From the NCBI RefSeq assembly GCF_014651515.1, contig NZ_BMXA01000001.1, positions 744,001 through 808,000 on the forward strand: a stretch of DNA of 64,000 bases, given 5' to 3'. Source of the stretch: Arenicella chitinivorans (lineage in GTDB: Bacteria > Pseudomonadota > Gammaproteobacteria > Arenicellales > Arenicellaceae). The stretch's first letter is position 1, and each line of letters begins with the position of its first letter. Positions 34,768 to 42,221 of this stretch are shown here, piece after piece. The translations under genes and the position numbers were made by a program. The notes under the pieces are model-generated. The model saw nothing but the letters and a program-made list of their open reading frames with translations, did no database searches and had not been told where the DNA came from.

Positions 34768-35058
34768 ATGGTGTTGATGAGTGAAGCGTGGTTGACACCG
34801 TCAGGATGTGTGGTAATAAACGCGCGGTCACAAAATGACCTAGCGCCACTCACCGCATTTCGCGCGTTCATCAAAATGAAAGGACATGTAAGTATCGTTA
34901 GCGGCGATACTACTGGTAAGTTTTGGCAGTACGTTCATAGCAGAACCAACCGTATTGACATCGACTTTCATCTCCGCTGTTTGAGACAGTTCGTACATGA
35001 CTCGCCCGAACACGGGTCGTATGCGGAATTTATAAGGCTACATCATGGATCGAATTGA
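34768..35058 (+). CDS. short hypothetical protein, weak support
   Basis: A 96-residue frame with no ribosome site and no recognised domain. The part from about residue 35 (KMKGHVSIVSGDTTGKFWQYV, in blocks) to RLHHGSN looks more protein-like than the start, so an internal ATG near 34876 could be used. It could be a small gene or chance. Genome neighbours would decide. Confidence 0.3.
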   Translation: MVLMSEAWLTPSGCVVINARSQNDLAPLTAFRAFIKMKGHVSIVSGDTTGKFWQYVHSRTNRIDIDFHLRCLRQFVHDSPEHGSYAEFIRLHHGSN

Positions 35059-35130
35059 TCGCTGCAGCAGGGAAGTAGTCGATTGTCTGACGGATGGCAA
35101 TCACCTTTTTAGAGTGGTTTTAGTTCATAA

Positions 35131-35157
35131 CATGAGGAGCAGGGCATGCTCCTCATG
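35131..35157 (-). terminator. terminator-like hairpin after ompW
   Basis: CATGAGGAGC (35131-35140) and GCTCCTCATG (35148-35157) form a perfect 10-bp stem with a 7-base loop. It lies 13 bases beyond the ompW stop codon on the minus strand and is followed there by TTATGAACTAAAA. The U tract is imperfect. Confidence 0.65.
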
Positions 35158-35170
35158 ATTCGGATTTAAA

Positions 35171-35833
35171 CTAGAACTTGTAACCGAGTCCCAGCATGTA
35201 AACCCAAGGGTCTACTGTAACGTCCACGGTCACTTGTCCGGCAGGGGAGTTAATCGTGGCGTCGGTATCCAAATCCAAACGCCAGACAGCGGCATTCAGA
35301 ATCCAATTTTGATTAAACGCCACGTCAACACCGGCTTCCAATGCCAGACCAAATGAATCATCCAAGCTGATGTCACTGTCGCCTAGCGCAGCGTTTAGTT
35401 CGTCTGATGTTTGTTCAGAAAAGAACCTCGTGTAATTTACGCCTAGCCCAAAATAGGGTTGTACCGCGGCGTCACCAGCGCGTGGAAAATACTGTAGTGT
35501 TAATGTTGGTGGCAAGTGTTCCACGGTGGCGACCTTGTTGATGCCGATCCCTTTTGCTGAGACGTCGTGTTTAAATGGGGTCGCTGCGAGCAACCCAATA
35601 CCGAGCACGTCGCTGAACATATAAGTTCCAGTAAGCCCAAGTTGCGTGTTATCGTCGACGTCGACGCTGGAACCTGAGACATTGGCGCCCGCCACGCGCA
35701 CTTCACTGCTAGAGGCATCCGGGTTAGCGTTCGCAGCGCCCGCGCGCAGAATTAGGTCGCCGGCTTTATAGGCGTTGGCCGGTACCATGGGTAAGGCTGA
35801 GAGTAGGGCGGCAACTAGAATTGATCGCTTCAT
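35171..35833 (-). CDS. ompW: OmpW-family outer-membrane protein
   Basis: A 220-residue protein with a signal peptide (MKRSILVAALLSALPMVPANA) and an eight-strand beta-barrel. OmpW hallmarks are AGDLILRAGAANANPD at the start, ATVEHLPPTLTLQYFP, VQPYFGLGVNYTRF near the middle, and the final YMLGLGYKF ending in an aromatic residue. OmpW forms a narrow hydrophobic channel in the outer membrane and is often controlled by oxygen. An exact ANR/FNR box lies about 81 bases upstream of the start, in keeping with that. A GAGG ribosome site precedes the ATG. Confidence 0.93.
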   Translation of the reverse strand: MKRSILVAALLSALPMVPANAYKAGDLILRAGAANANPDASSSEVRVAGANVSGSSVDVDDNTQLGLTGTYMFSDVLGIGLLAATPFKHDVSAKGIGINKVATVEHLPPTLTLQYFPRAGDAAVQPYFGLGVNYTRFFSEQTSDELNAALGDSDISLDDSFGLALEAGVDVAFNQNWILNAAVWRLDLDTDATINSPAGQVTVDVTVDPWVYMLGLGYKF

Positions 35834-35907
35834 AATGTGTTTCCTCTGAAAGGTCTGGTTAACGTCGTTGTCAGGAAAAACAGTAATGCGAAGTGAGCTT
35901 GGCTGGC

Positions 35908-35921
35908 TTGATCTAGGTCAA
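35908..35921. promoter_or_regulatory. ANR/FNR box upstream of ompW
   Basis: TTGATCTAGGTCAA matches the ANR/FNR pattern TTGAT-N4-(A/G)TCAA exactly and is centred about 81 bases upstream of the ompW start codon. A class II site would place the transcript start near 35873, giving a leader of about 40 bases. Predicted effect: activation under low oxygen. Confidence 0.75.
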
Positions 35922-36043
35922 GTTTCTTGCACGCATTCAACGCCTTAGCGTTATGTCGTAGATAAGCCAAAAGAATATATGACCATCTACATTAGCGTTT
36001 GAGCGGCGGCGCGTCATAATCGCAGGGTGCCGCTCATGGATCG

Positions 36044-36775
36044 CTATTTTAGGATTGTTACAGCGATCTGTTTGGCATTTTCCATATCAGCTTGTTTAGA
36101 ATCTGCGAGCATCGGGCTTATACTCAGCTCGATATCGCCGGCCAAAACCTGCAAGGAGCCGCTGGACAGGTTCGACCAGTAAGCCGCGTCCCCAATACCT
36201 TTTACACGTTGGTTTTCGTTGTTTTTACGAATCAAGCGTTCCACCATGTCGTCGGCTGCGCTTCCGGCAACTGCCTTTTGTTCGTCAGTCAAACGCTCAG
36301 CGGCGCGTTTCTTTGCCGTCTCAATTTGTGCTTGTATCTGCGCCTCCGTTAAAACCTGCGGAACAAAGGTGTTTGCATTGCGCTTGCTTTGTCTGGCACT
36401 GATTGTGATTTGGTAATCCGTCATTCGTTCACGCATCGAAAGCCTTTCGCCTTCACCGCGCATCGATGCCATGGTGGCTTCGAGCACCTTCTGTTGGCGT
36501 TCCTCGGCATCTGGGCGTGGCCAAGTGTACGTACAGGTATAGGTTTCTCTGTATGAGGACGCCGCTTTCTCTGGCTCGCCCTGACCTGCGGTATAAGCAG
36601 CAATCTTCTCTGCCTCCAATATCTGGCAAATCTGCGCTTCAGATAAAAATGTACTGAATTTTGTATTGTTGCTGGCTACAGCGTCGAGGTGGTTTTGGTT
36701 ATTCGGTGCTGTCGATTCTCTGCTGCAGGCAGAGAGTAGTGCGATCAGCGAAATACAGATAATTATTTTAATCAT
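36044..36775 (-). CDS. putative lipoprotein of unknown function
   Basis: A 243-residue protein. The start at 36775 begins a lipoprotein signal (MIKIIICISLIALLSACS) with lipobox LSAC and Cys at residue 17; the longer frame from 36826 would hide it. The residue after Cys is Ser, so sorting to the outer membrane is expected. The mature chain has a helical, Lys/Glu/Arg-rich middle (about 110-190) and two more Cys (ICQILE, TCTYTW) that may form a disulfide. I do not recognise the domain. It is a single gene, divergent from the HTH operon at 37026. Confidence 0.7.
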   Translation of the reverse strand: MIKIIICISLIALLSACSRESTAPNNQNHLDAVASNNTKFSTFLSEAQICQILEAEKIAAYTAGQGEPEKAASSYRETYTCTYTWPRPDAEERQQKVLEATMASMRGEGERLSMRERMTDYQITISARQSKRNANTFVPQVLTEAQIQAQIETAKKRAAERLTDEQKAVAGSAADDMVERLIRKNNENQRVKGIGDAAYWSNLSSGSLQVLAGDIELSISPMLADSKQADMENAKQIAVTILK

Positions 36776-37025
36776 AGCGTGTTTTTCAACTTGAATGTCT
36801 TGGTAGTTAATCGACGAAGGAAACAATTCTACGGCGCGGAATCGTCCGGTAGAAGTAGCAATGCTGATGATTCCTCCCTAGAAAATGACAAGATGATAAG
36901 AGGGATTTCATCGAGAGTTGGAGTACCGGTGCGTGGTTTTTGTGATTTACCATTAAGATTAAAAAATTTATGATAAACATAAAATAAATATTGAAATAGG
37001 TAAAATAAGGCGTTATCGTAGTAAC

Positions 37026-37247
37026 ATGGATATTCGGATCAATTTAGACGTAGAGATGGCGAAGAAGAAAATTTCGCTTAAAGAGCTTTCGCGGCGAATC
37101 GGCATTTCGACCACCAATTTGTCGCTTCTGAAAACCGGCAAAGTTAAAGCGGTGAGGTTTTCCACACTCGCTGCATTGTGTCGGGAACTTAATTGTCAGC
37201 CAGGAGATATCTTAGAGTATGTCGACACATCCGAAACTGTTGAATGA
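37026..37247 (+). CDS. small Cro/CI-type helix-turn-helix regulator (YozG-like)
   Basis: A 73-residue single-domain protein. The HTH is at about residues 16-45 (ISLKELSRRIGISTTNLSLLKTGK, in blocks), followed by the FSTLAALCRELNCQPGDILEY motif typical of YozG/HTH_26 proteins. Such regulators usually occur next to a small membrane protein (often DUF2975), and that is the case here: the next gene overlaps it by 4 bases (ATGA). It probably regulates its own operon. Confidence 0.9.
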   Translation: MDIRINLDVEMAKKKISLKELSRRIGISTTNLSLLKTGKVKAVRFSTLAALCRELNCQPGDILEYVDTSETVE

Positions 37248-37885
37248 ATCAAATTAACTGGAGTAAACCAATGCAAGATTACGACTATTTGTGGCCCGGC
37301 ATCGCAGCCGCATTGCTCGCGTTTTTATTTCCCGTCTACTGGCTGAGTGAGTTTCTATCAGGTATCGATGGGCTCAGTCAGTCAGTGAGCCACAACATCC
37401 AAACCCTAAGCCTGAGCGATGCCATATTTGTGGTGTTAGCTTTGCTTACGATTTATGTCTATCTAAGCCTCAGGCGAATTTTGAACGATCAGTTAAATTT
37501 CAAAAAGGTAGACATCCTGATCTACCTAATGATTGCAGTGAATATTATTTTTCTGAGCACAATTTTCTTCGACATTTGGACTTCGATCGCGTCAGATCAC
37601 AGTTTTCGTGTGGTTGAACCGACACTGGTGACACTGGCAATCGCCATCGGCGTAGGGAGCTTGATCGTGGCCGGCATACTCGACATTTTGCTGGCAATCA
37701 TCCTATTACGCAGTAGTACTGAATTACCGCTCATATGGCGAGTCTTCGCGGTACTGACTTTGGTGCAGGGTGTCTTTGAACTGTCAGTGATATTCCATTT
37801 CGTTGTGATAATCGTGTTTCCAGCCAGTCTAATGGTCTTGGCAGCGGCCTTCCTGCGAAAACCTGAATCCGTTGAGTTGGTTTAG
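37244..37885 (+). CDS. multi-pass membrane protein, possibly DUF2975-like
   Basis: A 213-residue protein with five or six membrane helices (about residues 17-38, 58-76, 90-112, 127-158, 165-205) and no catalytic motif. The overlap with an HTH_26 regulator is the arrangement found for DUF2975 proteins, although the usual gene order is reversed here, and I do not see a decisive DUF2975 signature. Cytoplasmic N-terminus is short and mildly charged. It probably senses a membrane or envelope condition or is the regulator's partner. The specific family is unsettled. Confidence 0.75.
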   Translation: MNQINWSKPMQDYDYLWPGIAAALLAFLFPVYWLSEFLSGIDGLSQSVSHNIQTLSLSDAIFVVLALLTIYVYLSLRRILNDQLNFKKVDILIYLMIAVNIIFLSTIFFDIWTSIASDHSFRVVEPTLVTLAIAIGVGSLIVAGILDILLAIILLRSSTELPLIWRVFAVLTLVQGVFELSVIFHFVVIIVFPASLMVLAAAFLRKPESVELV

Positions 37886-37888
37886 ATT

Positions 37889-38236
37889 ATGTTCAGGCAA
37901 TATACTTCCAAGGTCCTTAGTTCTGTCCTCGTGATTGGCTTCTGCGTCCCCGCGGTTGTGATGGCATTGGCCGTGGCTTGTAATGCCGAGGCATGCCTCG
38001 AGACGCAACTAAGCGGGCTGTGGCAGGACGCTGTCGTGTTGGCAAACGGTCTGCTCGCACTGTGCCAAGTGCCAAGCACATCGATCAAAGACACCAATGT
38101 GCAAACCTGGTTGGGATCGTTGACCGCTGTGCTACAAATTGAACCGCAATTGGCCGGGCATATCAGTGAGTGGTTAAAGCGATATGTGCAGCTGTTTATC
38201 CTGGTGACCTCGGTTACTTGGCTGTCGCGAAATTGA
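37889..38236 (+). CDS. small exported or membrane protein, unknown
   Basis: A 115-residue protein beginning 3 bases after the previous stop codon, so probably third in the HTH operon. The first 30 residues (MFRQYTSKVLSSVLVIGFCV, then PAVVMALAVA) form a signal anchor or signal peptide, and a second hydrophobic stretch is at the end (YVQLFILVTSVTW). Three Cys occur in the body. No ribosome site is obvious beyond coupling. An antisense frame (37882-38334) covers it but lacks any domain. Confidence 0.5.
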   Translation: MFRQYTSKVLSSVLVIGFCVPAVVMALAVACNAEACLETQLSGLWQDAVVLANGLLALCQVPSTSIKDTNVQTWLGSLTAVLQIEPQLAGHISEWLKRYVQLFILVTSVTWLSRN

Positions 38237-38249
38237 GTCAGCCGGTTGG

Positions 38250-39026
38250 CTATGCGGTAGGTCTGATCACCAGCCACAAGGTCAAGCCCATAAACAAGGT
38301 TACGGTGATATTGACCCAGATCGCGCACACGCAAGCCAAGATCGCCCGCACCAAGGGGTTGTAGCTACCATAGCCGAGCAGTTGCCAGTACATGAGTAAA
38401 TTCATTAAAAGCACTGGCAAGACAGAGAACGAGTAGAGCATTACGTAGTGCTCAAACGCCAATGGCAACAAGCCGACCCAGTCAATGAGCAGTATTGCGT
38501 ACAGGGTACTTAAGGCCAACATGAATGTGGCCACAACCATATGTTCAGCGAAGTTTAGTTTAAGTTGCCTGGCGAGCAGCCAAGGCAAGATTGCCGCCAT
38601 TGGCACGCCAAACAAATACAACAAACGCTGGTTATACAGAACGGTTTCTACTTTGCTGCCGTCGAACCCTGTGAAGCCAGGGTTCTGGCGCAGTGACGAT
38701 TCAAAGGCATGTGAAATAAACGTCACCGGGGAGTTGGCGGATAAGCTCCAAATCAAGGCCTCAACCGCGAGTAAAACCAGTAACAAACCGATGAAGTTAA
38801 AATAACGCTTACGCTGACCACATAAATAGTCCATGGCGAGATGACCAGGACGATAGAGAAGTGAGATGCAGGCTGCTAAAAAGCCACGATTGAAATTAAA
38901 AACGCCAGACAGGAATTCCGGCTGAAATGAACGCTTGACGGTTATTCGATTTGTCGCAGCGGCCTGACCACACTCTGGACAATAATTGCCTTCATATTGG
39001 GTCGCGCAATTTAGACAGTTGATCAT
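38250..39026 (-). CDS. DUF3667 zinc-ribbon membrane protein
   Basis: A 258-residue protein. The N-terminus carries a zinc ribbon (CLNC-x8-CPECG, residues 4-19), then a conserved segment NFNRGFLAACISLLYRPGHLAMDYL. Five membrane helices fill the rest (about residues 78-95, 120-140, 160-182, 192-215, 225-250). This order matches DUF3667. The role of the family is unknown, though the ribbon may bind zinc or a partner. It converges tightly with the upstream three-gene operon (13-base gap). Confidence 0.85.
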   Translation of the reverse strand: MINCLNCATQYEGNYCPECGQAAATNRITVKRSFQPEFLSGVFNFNRGFLAACISLLYRPGHLAMDYLCGQRKRYFNFIGLLLVLLAVEALIWSLSANSPVTFISHAFESSLRQNPGFTGFDGSKVETVLYNQRLLYLFGVPMAAILPWLLARQLKLNFAEHMVVATFMLALSTLYAILLIDWVGLLPLAFEHYVMLYSFSVLPVLLMNLLMYWQLLGYGSYNPLVRAILACVCAIWVNITVTLFMGLTLWLVIRPTA

Positions 39027-39199
39027 GGGTGGGCTGGTGAACTTGCTAGCAACTTAGATGGTCTGAAAACAGTAAGTTAAGCACAGCCATCCTGGATTAG
39101 CCAGCAACGCTCGTGATCCTCTTCCACGGCATGACGGCCTCGGAAGTCCACCTAAGCTGTCTGCCAAACAAGGGGTTCAGCTTAGGTCGTATTCAGTCG

Positions 39200-39583
39200 T
39201 TAAGCTAAACAAAAAGCGTTTAATTTATTCCCATCCAAATCTCGGAAATAACCTGCGTAAAATCCGCTGGTTGCATCGGCTGGTCTGAAACCGGGTTTCC
39301 CCTCGTCCGTGCCGCCGAGTTCGATGGCCTTCGCATAAAAGGCATCCACTTGTTGTGGCGACTCCATTAATAGGGCCACCATAGTGCCATTGCCGACCGT
39401 GGCGGGCTCTTGATTAAATGGCACGGATACGGCGACCGAAGGTTGTTCTGGGGAAGGTGCCCAAGCGACAAAATAATTTTCTTCCTCCATAAAGCGTTTG
39501 ATTCCAAGTGAGCCGAACAATTCGTCGTAGTATTTTACTGCGCGGGGAAAATCGTTTGTGCCGAGAGTGACATAGCCAATCAT
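39200..39583 (-). CDS. VOC-family (glyoxalase-like) protein
   Basis: A 127-residue protein with the paired beta-alpha-beta-beta-beta units of the vicinal-oxygen-chelate fold: IGYVTLGTNDFPRAVKYYDELF at the start and GFYAGYFRDLDGNKLNAFCL at the end. The last Glu of many metal-binding members is replaced by Asn/Lys positions in DGNKLNAF. Such proteins isomerise, cleave or sequester small molecules; the substrate cannot be named. The gene stands alone. Confidence 0.88.
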   Translation of the reverse strand: MIGYVTLGTNDFPRAVKYYDELFGSLGIKRFMEEENYFVAWAPSPEQPSVAVSVPFNQEPATVGNGTMVALLMESPQQVDAFYAKAIELGGTDEGKPGFRPADATSGFYAGYFRDLDGNKLNAFCLA

Positions 39584-39727
39584 TGCGTGTTCCTCGTTGT
39601 GTGTTAAAGAGCTGTATAAATATACAGTATCATGTCACGAGTCAAGTGATTACTTAGATTTTTTTGCAAGCGCGGCCGATTTCAGAGCAGTCTTGAAGTG
39701 TGCGTAATCCGGCGTGGTGGTGTGTGG

Positions 39728-39940
39728 CTACGACTCGTCGTCGGTTTCAACGTTATCGGACTTGAGTGACGCCTCGAATTCTAGGTCATCGCGCCAATCG
39801 TCGCGCATTGCGGTCACTTGGTTGCGTTGAGCTTGCCGTTCAGAGGTGCGGCTGCGCTCGTGCACACCGGCGCGTCGTTTCGATGCGGCACGTGCAACCG
39901 GGTTTCTGGGCACTATTGTGTTGTCTATTTTTCGCGGCAT
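39728..39940 (-). CDS. small basic hypothetical protein
   Basis: A 70-residue protein with a conserved-looking N-terminus (MPRKIDNTIVPRNPVARAA), a highly basic core (KRRAGVHERSRTSERQAQR) and an acidic tail. Similar short proteins with an NPVARA motif occur widely in gammaproteobacteria and are predicted to be nucleic-acid-associated, but no function is established. I am fairly confident it is a gene because of that motif. Confidence 0.6.
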   Translation of the reverse strand: MPRKIDNTIVPRNPVARAASKRRAGVHERSRTSERQAQRNQVTAMRDDWRDDLEFEASLKSDNVETDDES

Positions 39941-40114
39941 GTTGATTCCTGACTGGGCACTATAAATTTGTGGGCAAGTTCGATTTGTCCTTAAGCCCTA
40001 GTAGAATACAATAAATGGTTGCCCCGACCAAAAAGTGCGACGCCCCTCATGTTGTAAAAAGCCGCATTCAAAGTGGCGGCAATTGGAGGGTCATTGGTTT
40101 TCGTGGAACCAGTC

Positions 40115-41434
40115 TTAGAGGTCCAGTCTTAGATTCGCGGCCACTTCTGCGATGAGTGTTTTTGGTACGTCGTGTTCTTTAGCTAATGTTGACCAATGGC
40201 TGAGTTGTTCTATGGTTTGGTCAAGCATGTGGTCGATGGTGCGGCGGGTAAATAGCGAGCTCAGTTCTGCAAACGCGTAGAAATCCTGGCGATCAAACTG
40301 ATCGCGTTTACCGTTGATCGTCATCCAGTGGCTGTTCACCCATTTGCTGCCTGCCTTGTAGCTGTATGCTATGTCATAGGCGGGTGCCAATTGCCAGTGA
40401 CCATCTTGACTTAAGATGAACGCGAAGTTTTTGGCATGATCATCATGGTTGCGAGCAACCACGTTGAAGACCATGCGGCGAAATAACTGCATGGCGTCGT
40501 TGGCAGACAGTCTCAGCTTGCGAGCCAACGCGAATAATTCTGCATACGAGTAACTGCCTGGCTTTTTGTAATTTACGTGATCCATGCCATTTAAGGTCTG
40601 CACGTGCCGTTTGGTGTTACCCGAGCGATCAAATCGAGCGGTGATAAAATGTCGGCGGTTACCTTCGGCCAACAATCGACAAGGCATCATGTCGATGTCA
40701 CAGTGTTTTGCCATGAGCGCATAAACAAACTCCATCGCACCGTACCCCATGGGGTCGCCAAAGGTTTCTCGATCAATGCGGTGCTCACTGACGCCGTCGA
40801 ACTTCATTAGGTAATGTGTAAACCCAGAAGGTATGTCGGTTTGACCCGAGCGCACTTGAGTGAAGTCTGAATTAAATGCCAATACCGCTTTAGGTCGAGC
40901 ACCACCGGCACTCATACCGACCGAGAGTAAAGCCAACATGGCTTCTCGGTCTTCCTGGCCGCTGACGCTTAGGTTCACTTCGAACTCGCTGCGTGAATCT
41001 AAGATATCTTGAGCGATACTCACCAAGGTGTCGATTTCCACTTGCTGAGACGTGTTTAGGCCCTTGAGCCGGGTGGCAGGGAGGTACTCAAGGGCGCCCA
41101 TGCCACGTCTGCCGGTGAACTGCAGGCGTTGCAACGGTGTGATGCTGCTAGGCTGTCGTCCTTGGCTGGCAACCCAGGCATTGAGTACCGCATTACCAAA
41201 ATCGTCCGGCAGTGAATCGGCAATCAGGCCCGGCAGTCCATAAAATGGGGCATCGCGTAGATTCGGGAAGCTGTAAATTCTGCGCGCAAGCGGCATCTTA
41301 ATAGGCGATAACTCCACGCCCCGGCGAATCGCCTCGGGCGTGTACTCGAAAGCACCAACGCCGGTGTCCGAATCATAGCTAACTGCGCCTATATCGACGC
41401 CATCCAGGCTGACTCTAATGGCTTCCGTTACCAT
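40115..41434 (-). CDS. hipA: HipA-like toxin kinase
   Basis: A 439-residue Ser/Thr-kinase-fold protein of the HipA family. An N-terminal HipA_N-like subdomain (about residues 5-105) is followed by the kinase domain. Visible motifs are GGARPKAVL (nucleotide binding), KFDG, the catalytic loop NVVARNHDDHAKNFAF with Asp and Asn, and the metal-binding PAYDIAYS. HipA phosphorylates glutamyl-tRNA synthetase or related targets, causing growth arrest or persistence; HipB neutralises it. The start overlaps the HipB-like gene by 7 bases, so the pair is translationally coupled with antitoxin first. The specific target of this member is unknown. Confidence 0.9.
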   Translation of the reverse strand: MVTEAIRVSLDGVDIGAVSYDSDTGVGAFEYTPEAIRRGVELSPIKMPLARRIYSFPNLRDAPFYGLPGLIADSLPDDFGNAVLNAWVASQGRQPSSITPLQRLQFTGRRGMGALEYLPATRLKGLNTSQQVEIDTLVSIAQDILDSRSEFEVNLSVSGQEDREAMLALLSVGMSAGGARPKAVLAFNSDFTQVRSGQTDIPSGFTHYLMKFDGVSEHRIDRETFGDPMGYGAMEFVYALMAKHCDIDMMPCRLLAEGNRRHFITARFDRSGNTKRHVQTLNGMDHVNYKKPGSYSYAELFALARKLRLSANDAMQLFRRMVFNVVARNHDDHAKNFAFILSQDGHWQLAPAYDIAYSYKAGSKWVNSHWMTINGKRDQFDRQDFYAFAELSSLFTRRTIDHMLDQTIEQLSHWSTLAKEHDVPKTLIAEVAANLRLDL

Positions 41435-41745
41435 GAGGATGAGCCGGTATCGTCTGGGTTCTGTTTGCCGGAAGCACGTTGTCTGTGCTTACCTTGCAAC
41501 TTAGCAAGTTGTAGCGGTGAGATGTTCGTGGATGGAATCATTTGTTGCAGATTGTCGCTTAGACCGAGTGCAACAAGTAGGGCAACAAAGGTCTCAAGCT
41601 GGGTTTTACCTTTTTCTGCATTCAGCACCGATCTCCGAGATACCCCGGCCAGATCGGCAAGCTGTGCCTGAGTGACGTCTTGATTTAAGCGAGCCTGTTT
41701 GAGCCGCTCGCCGAGCATCTGAGAAAGTACCTTAACTGATTCCAT
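41428..41745 (-). CDS. hipB: HipB-like antitoxin, Cro/CI HTH regulator
   Basis: A 105-residue protein. The HTH_3 domain covers about residues 9-65 (GERLKQARLNQDVTQAQLADLAGVSRRSVLNAEKGK, in blocks), with a C-terminal basic tail of 40 residues (LQGKHRQRASGKQ) that is probably flexible and contacts HipA or DNA. It is first in the HipBA operon and likely represses it. A 12-bp palindrome lies 7 bases upstream of its start codon. Confidence 0.88.
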   Translation of the reverse strand: MESVKVLSQMLGERLKQARLNQDVTQAQLADLAGVSRRSVLNAEKGKTQLETFVALLVALGLSDNLQQMIPSTNISPLQLAKLQGKHRQRASGKQNPDDTGSSSW

Positions 41746-41752
41746 ATAAATA

Positions 41753-41764
41753 TAATGTACATTA
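41753..41764. promoter_or_regulatory. candidate HipB operator
   Basis: TAATGTACATTA is a perfect 12-bp palindrome, just upstream of the HipB start in a very AT-rich promoter region. A related GTATAC occurs near 41794. An antitoxin-binding site is a reasonable guess. Confidence 0.45.
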
Positions 41765-42221
41765 ATTTGTATCTAAATATCATTATATATTATTGTATAC
41801 GTAATATTGCACATTAAATGATTCTAATCTAGAGTTTGAGTAGTATAAGCCGCCTAGACTGAGTCGCTGACGCGGCAAATAGCGCAGTGACTCTGCCAAA
41901 TTTATCTTGCTACCTCGGTTACAATTAGGTAACGTGTTTAGAACAAATGGGGGATTGATTCTGTGGGGGGATCATCAGGCCGGAAACTCTTAAGTTTTCT
42001 TTCGACCATAAAGTCTTGAGAACGATTGAGTTGGCCGAGCCACATCGTTAGTGGGTTGGTGCGCTTCGCGCCTGATTCTGATTTGTGGTCAATTGCGCAA
42101 GTTGTGCGCGACACGCCAGTTGGCGTCTCTACTGATTACTCAATTTCCCTTATTGTCATCATCCAGCTGTGTCTGGATGCTGTTTGATGGTGGTCGAACA
42201 TAAATCCTTTGGGGGGAATAA
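41765..42221. other. 457-base region between HipBA and the giant repeat gene
   Basis: AT-rich at its left end (HipBA promoter) and mixed afterwards. It must contain the promoter of the 42222 gene. A short hairpin, ACGCCA-GT-TGGCGT (42113-42126), lies in the leader, and GGGGGG before 42222 acts as the ribosome site. I see no gene or RNA motif I can name. Confidence 0.4.

Noticed and set aside
37882-38334. 150-residue minus-strand frame over the end of the HTH operon
   Set aside because: The plus-strand 115-residue frame starts 3 bases after the previous stop and has a signal-like start; the antisense frame has no domain.
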